This document shows, one piece after another, positions 8,363 through 14,960 of a stretch of 18,870 nt of DNA. Every line of letters begins with the position of its first letter. Position 1 is the first letter of the stretch. The notes under the pieces were generated by a model, which made no database searches, was not told where the DNA came from, and worked only from the letters and a program-made list of their open reading frames with translations. The DNA comes from Thermoplasmata archaeon. GTDB taxonomy: Archaea; Thermoplasmatota; Thermoplasmata; Thermoplasmatales; Thermoplasmataceae. Made by a program: the position numbers and the translations under genes. The stretch spans positions 1 to 18,870 of the forward strand of contig JAKBQK010000561.1 in assembly GCA_021835265.1 (NCBI GenBank), written 5' to 3'.

Positions 8363-11054
8363 TGTAACCACCATAACGACATAATTTCCTCATATCACAT
8401 TCTGGGCATTTTTCACTAACATGGGCTTCAAACTTCTTCGATTCGATTCCTGTAATTAGATCTTCTATCTTATTTTCAATTTCTTTGATTTTCTGGTCAT
8501 CTAAATTCATGTCCTCTACTTCACATTCTTCCAGATATGCTATTTTACCTCGATTCACATTCTTTCCTCTTCTTTTTAAGCCAATGGCATATGCACCTAT
8601 TTGCATTTCAACCTCTTCCTTAGTGTTTACATCCTTATTTGTTTTGTAATCTGCTACTGTATATCCATTTGTATACGAGAGAATCAAATCTGCTTTTCCA
8701 GACATACTTATTTTCCCATTTCTATAGAGAATTCTATATTCTACATCTTCTGCATTAAGCAAAAATTCCGGGTATTTTCGTATAAAATTATCTAGGATAT
8801 CTTCGCTTTTCTTTTTTAGTCTATAATGAGTTGAATTGCCAGCAAAGGGAAGATAAAAATATCTGTCTGAGGATTCCTTTATTGCAGACTCCGGTTTTAT
8901 TCCTTCTTCTTTCACAAGTTTTACTGCATTCCTAAGCACAGAATGCATGGCATTTCCAAAACCTATTTCCTCCTTTAATCCGGGCTGAAATCTCCAGTCT
9001 CTTCTTAGTCGATACATGTAAGGACAGCGATAATACCATATGATCTCACTTGGTGAAAATTCTAATACCGATGTTTTTTCCTCGCTTTTATTGTGAAACT
9101 CAATCGATGTCCAATCGCATATCCCAAAACAATTTGTGTCCAAGTCTTTTAGATATGGGCTTTCCTTTTCTGATATACTTGTTATTGCAAGAACATCACG
9201 TGGTCTAGTGATTGCAACGTATAACAATCGTCTTTCATCGTCGTCAGTCCCTTCATATCTTTTCGAATCAAAAATATTTCTTGGTATTCCACACCATTTA
9301 TCTTCTTTTCCCACCATGTAAGATGGAAAAACTGATTTATTTATTTCTGATATAATAACCAAGGGCCATTCAAGACCCTTTCCTTGATGTACAGTCATGA
9401 TCTGAACTGCATTGTTTCCCTCTTCCAAATCTGGATGGGCTTCTTCATATGAATCATGCGCATATGTGATTATAAAGTAATAGAGGGCCTTCAAATCAGA
9501 CTTCCAATTTATGTTCTTTCCTCCAACTCGCCTCGCAGTCTCAAAATCCGCCAAGAGTTCGTTGAATCTTCCTATATTTGCCATAACTACTGCGTCTTCC
9601 AAGTTTTCTTGATCCAAATTCGGAAAGTGAAGTAAAGTAAGAAAATCTTGAAAGATTTCAGTAATATTCTCATATCTCTGCCTTACCAGTGGTTTTTCGA
9701 TTTTTCTCTTGATAGACATAAAATCAATTTTTTTTATCTCTGAGCTATGAATATGGAACACATCAGTTGACATTTCCTTTATTCTCTTTATTAAGTCCTG
9801 TCCTTGAAGCTTTTCACCATCAATGCTCCAATCTTTATCGATAATCCAAGAAAAGAGCATCCCGAAAATTTGACCATCGTTTCTTTGGAAAAGCCCGGTT
9901 TTTCCACCTACCTGATAGGGTATTTTTTTATCTCTAAATTGCTTAATGATTGGTTTCCCCTTTGTTCGGACACTTCTTATCAATATAGCAATGTCATTGT
10001 ATCTCAATGTTCCGGAAGAAACTAATCCCTGAATAGTATCTGCTATCCAGTTTGCCTCTTCATTTTCATTTGCAAACGAGTTCTGAATTAAAAGATTATT
10101 CTCAGGCCTCGTTGGGGTCATGTCTTGGAATTTTCCTTCTATCGTTTTAGCAAAATAATTTGCGTTTGAGACAATATTTCTAGTGCTTCTCCTATTTTCA
10201 TTAAGATAAAAAATTTTTAAATCGTTTAACTCCTTTTCTATTTTCTTAAATAGATTGTGATTAGAACCCCTCCACTGATAAATAGTCTGTCTTTCATCAC
10301 CAACGATCATCAGTCGTGAATTGAGCGATAATAAAAGCTTTATTAATTCGTATTGTGCAGGATTAATATCTTGAAATTCATCAACAAAAAGATAGGATAG
10401 ATTTAAATCTTGCAATTTGGCCTTATTATTGCTTAACTCCACAACTAGGTCATGAATTATCGTCCCAAAAGTCATTATTTTATCTCGTTTTAGAAAATGC
10501 TCATATTTTTTCAATCTATCATAAAAATCCGGGGAGCTATTTTTTAGTTCGCTCTCATTAATCATTTCATTGTAAAACATGTTTTTTGTTTTATGAAATT
10601 CCAAAACACTTCTAGTATAACTGTTCTCATACTTATCAATTCCAAGTTCCCAGCCTATTCGAAGTAAATATGCGATCTCTTTGTTATCATCGAATAGATT
10701 ATAATCAGCATAAGAAAATAAGTCTTCTAAAATATTTTTACAGTATGCATGTATGGTTCCGATATACATTTCATTAAGCTGATCGGATATTTCCTTATTA
10801 CCAAAGGAATTTGCCAACTCATAAACTCTCGTTTTCATCTCCTTTGCAGCTTTCTCAGTGAAAGTAAAAGCAACAATTCTTTTTGGATCAATATTATCTT
10901 CTAATATTGAATAAATAATCTTTCTAGCAATCGTCTCAGTTTTTCCGGTACCAGCTGCGGCTTCAACCTTAATATATCTGGAATTTTCACATACGATATT
11001 CCTCTGTTCTTTAGAGAGAGGGAAAGGTAAATCCAAAGGAAAATCATATTTCAT
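8355..11054 (-). CDS. UvrD/Rep helicase fused to Cas4/RecB-like Fe-S nuclease
   Basis: SF1A 3'-5' helicase with a C-terminal nuclease (899 aa from ATG 11054; GTGAT lies 6 nt before it; a TTG at 11075 is the longer alternative). Helicase motifs: Q-motif PLSKEQ (12-17), Walker A AGTGKT 34-39, FTFTEKAA, DEFQD 225-229, GDERQTIYQWRG 252-263, ENRR 286-289, TVHQGKGLEW 554-563, ERRLLYVAITR 607-617. The C-terminus has the PD-(D/E)xK set GKAD789, D802-Y-K804 and QxxxY at Q818. Cysteines C677, C883, C886 and C892 (C...C-x2-C-x5-C) match the 4Fe-4S staple of Cas4/AddB nucleases. All catalytic residues look intact. Such enzymes unwind and trim DNA ends (AddAB/AdnAB-like). Its 3' end overlaps mod, so it belongs to the restriction operon; a role in end processing or in attacking invading DNA is inferred. 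Confidence 0.9.
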   Translation of the reverse strand: MKYDFPLDLPFPLSKEQRNIVCENSRYIKVEAAAGTGKTETIARKIIYSILEDNIDPKRIVAFTFTEKAAKEMKTRVYELANSFGNKEISDQLNEMYIGTIHAYCKNILEDLFSYADYNLFDDNKEIAYLLRIGWELGIDKYENSYTRSVLEFHKTKNMFYNEMINESELKNSSPDFYDRLKKYEHFLKRDKIMTFGTIIHDLVVELSNNKAKLQDLNLSYLFVDEFQDINPAQYELIKLLLSLNSRLMIVGDERQTIYQWRGSNHNLFKKIEKELNDLKIFYLNENRRSTRNIVSNANYFAKTIEGKFQDMTPTRPENNLLIQNSFANENEEANWIADTIQGLVSSGTLRYNDIAILIRSVRTKGKPIIKQFRDKKIPYQVGGKTGLFQRNDGQIFGMLFSWIIDKDWSIDGEKLQGQDLIKRIKEMSTDVFHIHSSEIKKIDFMSIKRKIEKPLVRQRYENITEIFQDFLTLLHFPNLDQENLEDAVVMANIGRFNELLADFETARRVGGKNINWKSDLKALYYFIITYAHDSYEEAHPDLEEGNNAVQIMTVHQGKGLEWPLVIISEINKSVFPSYMVGKEDKWCGIPRNIFDSKRYEGTDDDERRLLYVAITRPRDVLAITSISEKESPYLKDLDTNCFGICDWTSIEFHNKSEEKTSVLEFSPSEIIWYYRCPYMYRLRRDWRFQPGLKEEIGFGNAMHSVLRNAVKLVKEEGIKPESAIKESSDRYFYLPFAGNSTHYRLKKKSEDILDNFIRKYPEFLLNAEDVEYRILYRNGKISMSGKADLILSYTNGYTVADYKTNKDVNTKEEVEMQIGAYAIGLKRRGKNVNRGKIAYLEECEVEDMNLDDQKIKEIENKIEDLITGIESKKFEAHVSEKCPECDMRKLCRYGGYNE

Positions 11055-11111
11055 ACTGGTATCACAACCTATCAATATTATTCAATATTTCGCCAGTTAT
11101 CCTTCTTTCGG

Positions 11112-11129
11112 TTAATAATAAATTTATTT
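11112..11129 (-). promoter_or_regulatory. possible internal promoter before the UvrD gene
   Basis: AT-only stretch (AAATAAATTTATTATTAA on the minus strand) about 60-75 nt upstream of ATG 11054, inside the 170-nt gap after the HEPN gene. This gap is the only sizeable one in the minus-strand block, so uvrD-mod-res may be transcribed separately from the HEPN gene. Composition and position are the only support. Confidence 0.28.
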
Positions 11130-11224
11130 GGTATTTGTAAACATAAGACAATAATCCCTTCTCAAAATCGGAGTCTGGGTAGTTCACTGATACTTATAGG
11201 ATTGAATGAGCATAAATTTTTAGA

Positions 11225-12685
11225 TCAGATTTCTCTCGAAATTATTATATTTGTCTCCTTTCTAATCAGAAGTTCTGAGATTTCATGGCACTTGATAGCG
11301 TTTTCTTTTGAGACTTCTGATCCCTTATGATAAAGGCTATTTCTCACGTCCTTAAGTGAAGATATATCTTCATAGATTTTTTGTTCGATAATCTCACTTA
11401 TAGATAATTCTTCAAGTACATGATCTATTTTCCAGCCTCTCAGTTTCTTTTTTCTGTGTTTTTCCAGATCTTTCAAATCCAAATACAATTCCCACCTAGT
11501 CCGTAAATAGCGTTCTATTATTAACCAGTCGAAAAGGAATGATTCTTTGTATCTCCCATCCCTTACGTAAGTGCTTGCATGCGCAAAGAATATCAAATAG
11601 TCACTTGTTTCATCATTAATGGAAGTGCTTTCAGCAATTTTCACAATATTGAGCAAATCTTCCCATCCTATGTGAGCGTAGGAAGCGATAATTTCCTCGG
11701 TGATGGGGGATATCTGTTGTTGGAATTGCCAATTTCTAGTAATAGACCTAGCATAAGTATAACTTCGGATTTCTCCCCTTTCTTTGGTGAAAGTACATTC
11801 TCCGATATCCTGATAAGTCACAAAATCGAGATTATAACCTTTCAGGATAGCAGTTCCTATTATTTCGTTCATATACCTGATACATTTTTGTCTGTCATTA
11901 GTGCCTGCGACAAACAGACCTTTTTGGTCAAATACAAGCATAGTATCCTTGTATTCCACCTGGTAAGTCGGTATCGGCAAAATAAGAAGACCATTGACCT
12001 TGGCCCTGAAGTCGAAAACAGGTTTTTCACCGATCCAGAGGGGTGGGTAAAAATATGTGGAATATCCGGAGAGGATTTCTTCTTTGTTAATTTGTGCTTC
12101 TGGTATCTTACCAATCTGAGTATTTTTAGCCTTTGCCCTTAAAGAAGCACCTTCGGATATCTCTTTAAAAATTAGTTCGACATCAACCTTGGTTATATCT
12201 CCGTAAACCATCCAAAAGAAACCGTTTTGTGGTATAGAGAGCTTTGTACCAATGACATGGTTTGCGGGAATACTGACTTTGTTCAAAGAAATATTTTGTA
12301 CCATTCTTGAAACCCAGACAAGGTGCTTTTCAAGAAAGTCGCCAAAAGATTGTTCATTCCAACTTCTTGTCTCTTTATCTTTGAATGGCTTATACAGATT
12401 TCTGTCAGAGAGTATTTCTTCTGATATTTCTACGAATTCATTTGGATTAATTGGACCGAAACACCGTACGTCCATGTCTGGTAGCTCATGGTCTCTTCTA
12501 ACCCACAAATAAGTCAATTCTTGAGCTGCAAGAACTATTGAGATCAGTTGGCATGGTGCGTTAAAATCATCAATATTCCAAACAAATTTACGAGAGTTTT
12601 CAGGAAGATTGTTGTATCTTCTACGAAATTCTTTAACAAAATTATTAAACCAACTTTTATATTCTAGATTTTCCCTACCACTCAT
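11225..12685 (-). CDS. HEPN-domain protein, first gene of the restriction block
   Basis: A 486-residue cytoplasmic protein (ATG 12685, preceded by GGTGTGG; GTG 12694 is the longer choice). The first 370 residues have no family I can name; they appear mixed alpha/beta with many aromatic residues. The last part (about 375-477) is helical and carries VRNSLYHKG with R448 and H453, the R-x4-H signature of HEPN domains, following a helix DWLIIERYLRTRW. The overall plan, a unique N-terminal region plus a C-terminal HEPN, resembles ApeA-type defence proteins and other HEPN effectors that cleave RNA. It is the promoter-proximal gene, 170 nt upstream of the UvrD-nuclease gene on the same strand. A role as abortive effector or sensor for the adjoining restriction system is inference; some HEPN proteins are not nucleases. 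Confidence 0.78.
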   Translation of the reverse strand: MSGRENLEYKSWFNNFVKEFRRRYNNLPENSRKFVWNIDDFNAPCQLISIVLAAQELTYLWVRRDHELPDMDVRCFGPINPNEFVEISEEILSDRNLYKPFKDKETRSWNEQSFGDFLEKHLVWVSRMVQNISLNKVSIPANHVIGTKLSIPQNGFFWMVYGDITKVDVELIFKEISEGASLRAKAKNTQIGKIPEAQINKEEILSGYSTYFYPPLWIGEKPVFDFRAKVNGLLILPIPTYQVEYKDTMLVFDQKGLFVAGTNDRQKCIRYMNEIIGTAILKGYNLDFVTYQDIGECTFTKERGEIRSYTYARSITRNWQFQQQISPITEEIIASYAHIGWEDLLNIVKIAESTSINDETSDYLIFFAHASTYVRDGRYKESFLFDWLIIERYLRTRWELYLDLKDLEKHRKKKLRGWKIDHVLEELSISEIIEQKIYEDISSLKDVRNSLYHKGSEVSKENAIKCHEISELLIRKETNIIISREI

Positions 12686-12736
12686 GTTATCCACACCAGC
12701 GATTAATTGTTCTAGTGAGGTTAGTATAATTATCTC

Positions 12737-12746
12737 ATATATTTAT
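12737..12746 (-). promoter_or_regulatory. TATA-like box for the HEPN/restriction block
   Basis: On the minus strand ATAAATATAT lies about 52-61 nt upstream of ATG 12685, predicting a start of transcription near 12715 and a leader of some 30 nt that contains the GGTGTGG ribosome site. It faces away from the AbrB gene's promoter, giving a divergent control region of about 150 nt. Confidence 0.42.
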
Positions 12747-12802
12747 GCAGTAATATCCCTACGCCTTTAATGACCTTTTATCTTTCTCATAATTTTGAAT
12801 GA

Positions 12803-12810
12803 TAAATTTA
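12803..12810 (+). promoter_or_regulatory. TATA-like box for the AbrB gene
   Basis: TAAATTTA centred about 29 nt before ATG 12836, with no room for a Shine-Dalgarno and none seen, so a leaderless transcript is expected. It sits about 60 nt from the opposing HEPN-gene box, so an AbrB-type regulator binding here could affect both directions (inference). Confidence 0.4.
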
Positions 12811-12835
12811 ACTTATTCAACTTATTACCCTCCCA

Positions 12836-12997
12836 ATGCCAGACAAACTAATCGCAGTAACGAGAACTTCATCCAAAGGATCCTCGTTGAGAATGACTCT
12901 ACCAAAAGAGATTGCCGAGAAGCTGAATGTGTCTGAATCTGAACATATCGGATTTTATGAAATAAAAGGGGAGATTGTGGTTAGGAAGATTGAGTAA
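12836..12997 (+). CDS. SpoVT/AbrB-domain DNA-binding protein
   Basis: A complete 53-residue protein beginning MPDKLIAVTR. It has the swapped-hairpin AbrB signature: basic N-terminal strand, SLRMTLPKEIAEKLNV, then a GFYEIKGEIVVRK strand pair. Members dimerise into a beta-barrel that binds DNA and act as small transcription regulators or as the antitoxin of PIN-type toxins. This length suits a DNA-binding domain alone. It is divergent from the HEPN/restriction block and 206 nt upstream of a PIN-like NYN ribonuclease gene, so either autoregulation/regulation of the block or an antitoxin role is possible. Its last 114 nt are duplicated at 13707-13820. Confidence 0.82.
   Translation: MPDKLIAVTRTSSKGSSLRMTLPKEIAEKLNVSESEHIGFYEIKGEIVVRKIE
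12884..12997 (+). repeat. AbrB duplication, copy A
   Basis: Partner of 13707-13820 in direct orientation. The last 53 nt before the stop codon are identical (12941-12993 versus 13764-13816), while the 52 nt before that (from 12889) differ at about 10 positions. The sharp change in identity suggests recent gene conversion or recombination limited to the 3' part. Confidence 0.9.
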
Positions 12998-13162
12998 CAC
13001 TGATTGAACAGTTAAAACAATCTATAAGTTAACATCCACGTGAGAAATTGTACCTCTAATGAATTATAGCTTTAAATTCCATAATTTTGAAGTTAAAACA
13101 CTTAACAGTTCTTTGCAAAATTTTACTGCATTATTAGTAATTGCTATTCTGGATTTTGAATA

Positions 13163-13175
13163 ATATTATATATAT
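13163..13175 (+). promoter_or_regulatory. TATA-like box for the NYN gene
   Basis: ATATTATATATAT lies 28-41 nt upstream of ATG 13204, the best TATA-like match in the window, and predicts an essentially leaderless message. The rest of the 206-nt gap after the AbrB gene shows nothing else recognisable. Confidence 0.5.
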
Positions 13176-13203
13176 CCGACGATTAAGTTATTTGGCTGAA
13201 TAA

Positions 13204-13713
13204 ATGTTTGAAGAAAGAGCTGCAATACTTATTGACAATTATTATTTGAAAAAAGAAGTACTTGATCACACGGAAAACGGATTCAAACTTGATTATAAGG
13301 CATTTTGTGATTTGTTATGCAAAAAACACAATTCCTCTTTGTTTAGAACTTACGTATATGATTGCGAGTTCAAATCTAACGAACTCCTGCTAGATAGACT
13401 CGAAAAGTTGACCAATTTTAAAATTAGGCGGGGAGAGAAACAAAAGCTTGGATTTCACTATGTACAAAAACAGGTAGATATCCAGCTAGCAGTGGACATG
13501 ATAACACTCTCTAAATCTAACATACAAAACATCATTTTAGTATCAGGAGATTCTGATTTTATTCCAGCTGTCAAATATGTTCAAGATCAAGGGACAAGAG
13601 TTTATCTTTGGAGTGCTAAGAAAGATAAGAATGGTGAACTTGCAAGAAACTGTGATGGTGCTAATGCCCTAACTGAAGACGTTCTTGTTCGATATTCCGC
13701 AGTCCATCACTGA
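13204..13713 (+). CDS. NYN domain (LabA/DUF88-like) PIN-family ribonuclease
   Basis: A 169-residue protein that is essentially one NYN domain, a PIN-fold, metal-dependent RNase family. Active-site acidic residues are all present: D11 (ILIDN), D92 and D98 (QVDIQLAVD), and D116/D118 (VSGDSDF), followed by the typical PAVKYVQDQGTRVYLW strand-helix-strand. The protein is soluble and full length for the family. The ATG has a strong TATA-like box in front and no leader. The stop codon TGA overlaps the start of a headless AbrB copy in another frame, so the original last residues may have been replaced when that copy was inserted. The PIN-like nuclease next to AbrB genes recalls toxin-antitoxin modules (inference); NYN proteins also serve in general RNA processing. 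Confidence 0.85.
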   Translation: MFEERAAILIDNYYLKKEVLDHTENGFKLDYKAFCDLLCKKHNSSLFRTYVYDCEFKSNELLLDRLEKLTNFKIRRGEKQKLGFHYVQKQVDIQLAVDMITLSKSNIQNIILVSGDSDFIPAVKYVQDQGTRVYLWSAKKDKNGELARNCDGANALTEDVLVRYSAVHH

Positions 13714-13820
13714 GAATAACCCTTCCAAAAGAGATAGCAGAGAAACAGAATGTTTCGGAATCGGAACATATCGGATTTTATGAAATAAAAGGGGAGATTG
13801 TGGTTAGGAAGATTGAATAA
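13707..13820 (+). pseudogene. headless second AbrB copy fused to NYN gene end
   Basis: In the AbrB frame it reads SLRITLPKEIAEKQNV and on to KIE-stop, matching residues 17-53 of the 12836 gene, but with no start codon and no first strand. Its start lies within the last codons of the NYN gene in a different frame. It differs from the intact copy at two residues (M20I, L30Q); other changes are silent, and the last 53 coding nt before the stop are identical. A truncated duplicate left by recombination; it cannot make a whole domain unless translation shifts from NYN. Confidence 0.85.
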
Positions 13821-13930
13821 AACTTGTCCTTTTGTACTCATTCTAAGATAAATGCAATTCGACGCTAATAAATTACGTTGTGGCTAATAAGGGGATAGTA
13901 AAATGGTTTATGTTTATGAATTTTTTTAAA
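13821..13930. other. gene-free spacer before the IS256 remnant
   Basis: AT-rich, with a T7 run at 13921-13927. No open frame or terminal inverted repeat is recognised; the left end of the IS element is missing. Confidence 0.4.
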
Positions 13931-14347
13931 GGTGCCAGAGCGCCTTGCCATCATATGAGATATCATTAGTCTAATCAATTGAAAAATTTAACAAATTCAA
14001 GGATAAATGGTCCTCCAAGTATCCTAAGCCTTTTTACAATATGGAAAGGAAGCTTGGATGTTTATTCACATACTTCCAGTATTCTGATGCTATAATATGA
14101 TCACTTCATTCTTCTAACATAATAGAAAGAATGAACAGAGAGATTCGACGAAGAATAAAGGTAATTGACGCACTGCCTGCTGAAAGCGCAGCTATGAAGA
14201 TCATATATCTATCTCAGAGTGGCGGAATTGAATGAGAGATGGGCACACAGAGTCATAAAGGGATATTTTAAATGCAAAGATGAGATCAGAGATAGGTTCT
14301 GGGAAAGGTATCCTTATGATTACACAAAATTCCGGACACTACGGTGA
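13931..14347 (+). pseudogene. decayed IS256-family transposase, C-terminal part
   Basis: Across shifting frames the sequence encodes the C-terminal third of a mutator/IS256-type DDE transposase. The pieces are a degenerate Q-R-C...H-H-M-R region around 13936-13965, then FNKFKDKWSSKYPKPFYNME. Next comes the hallmark SNIIERMNREIRRRIKV, where the catalytic Glu of the DDE triad is expected, and finally, after a frameshift near 14220, AELNERWAHRVIKGYF ending at TGA 14345-14347. There are stops at TAA (about 13971) and TGA (about 14098), a frameshift, and apparently a small deletion between the HHMR and FNKF parts. The first two thirds are absent. GGCACTATAGGTGCTG at 14349-14364 may be part of the right terminal repeat. 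Non-functional. Confidence 0.85.
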
Positions 14348-14390
14348 GGCACTATAGGTGCTGTTTTTTCGCTTAACTATCCCATCATAA

Positions 14391-14399
14391 AGGAGTGGT
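14391..14399 (+). promoter_or_regulatory. Shine-Dalgarno-like site before the three-gene operon
   Basis: AGGAGTGGT lies 6-8 nt upstream of an in-frame CTG (14406) that would extend the zinc-ribbon protein by 16 residues to 184 aa. The conventional start, TTG 14454, has no such site. A CTG start is rare, so this is only a hint. Confidence 0.3.
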
Positions 14400-14453
14400 T
14401 AGAATCTGAAACCTGAAAGAAATTCCCAAACTTCACCGCAGTCACAAAAACCT

Positions 14454-14960
14454 TTGTTTTATGAAATTTGTCCTTATTGTGGTTCAGATGATATCAGAAA
14501 TGCAACATCTGGATCTATTAATAGGGGCGAGCACAACTCAAATTCTGTGAATATGCATGGAGGCGTACCAGGAGTTGCAGGAGTTGGTACTGATATTTCA
14601 GAAGGAAGAGAATTTACCCGTACAACTGAATATACAGTAACTTTCACCTGTGCGAACTGTGGAAGGGATTTTGATAACGGGGCCTTTCTTAGAATATTTG
14701 AAAGAGATTTTGAATTTACTGACGTTTTTATACAAAAGTACCGTTTGATAACCGGTTTTAACAATTTTATCCACCTTGTTAATGCATTAGAAAGCGTAAG
14801 GATTATCAGTAGTAGAAGGTTTAGGCATATGGCTTTAGACGGCCCTATTGACTTCAGGATCAAGATTGATAGGAGAAATTTGAAGGTATTAATCAGAAAA
14901 ACCATGAAGAACGAAGGCAGGATTATTTACATTATGGAAAACATTACAGGAGGAAATTAA
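14454..14960 (+). CDS. zinc-ribbon protein of unknown function
   Basis: A 168-residue soluble protein with two cysteine pairs, CPYC (residues 6-9) and CANC (about 62-65), that would form one zinc ribbon. They are split by a long Gly/Asn/Ser-rich loop (MHGGVPGVAGVGTD). The C-terminal 90 residues are helical and basic with no recognised family. The start is uncertain: TTG 14454 is used here, but an in-frame CTG at 14406 follows a good AGGAGTGGT; a TAG at 14400 bounds the frame. First gene of a tight operon: its stop directly abuts the ATG of the next gene, and its last codons carry the GGAGG ribosome site for that gene. A nucleic-acid or partner-binding adaptor is a guess. Confidence 0.7.
   Translation: MFYEICPYCGSDDIRNATSGSINRGEHNSNSVNMHGGVPGVAGVGTDISEGREFTRTTEYTVTFTCANCGRDFDNGAFLRIFERDFEFTDVFIQKYRLITGFNNFIHLVNALESVRIISSRRFRHMALDGPIDFRIKIDRRNLKVLIRKTMKNEGRIIYIMENITGGN

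Noticed and set aside
2451..11054. BREX or DISARM assignment
   Set aside because: No PglZ, BrxC, DUF1998 or phospholipase-D partner, and the helicase and methylase match type III Res and long Mod better.
11579..12142. 187-codon open frame on the plus strand inside the HEPN gene
   Set aside because: Lies wholly opposite a well-supported gene, has no family motif, and its composition is what an antisense frame of an AT-rich gene gives.
14474..14905. 143-codon minus-strand frame within the zinc-ribbon gene
   Set aside because: Opposite strand of a gene with clear CxxC pairs and operon coupling; no motif or ribosome site of its own.
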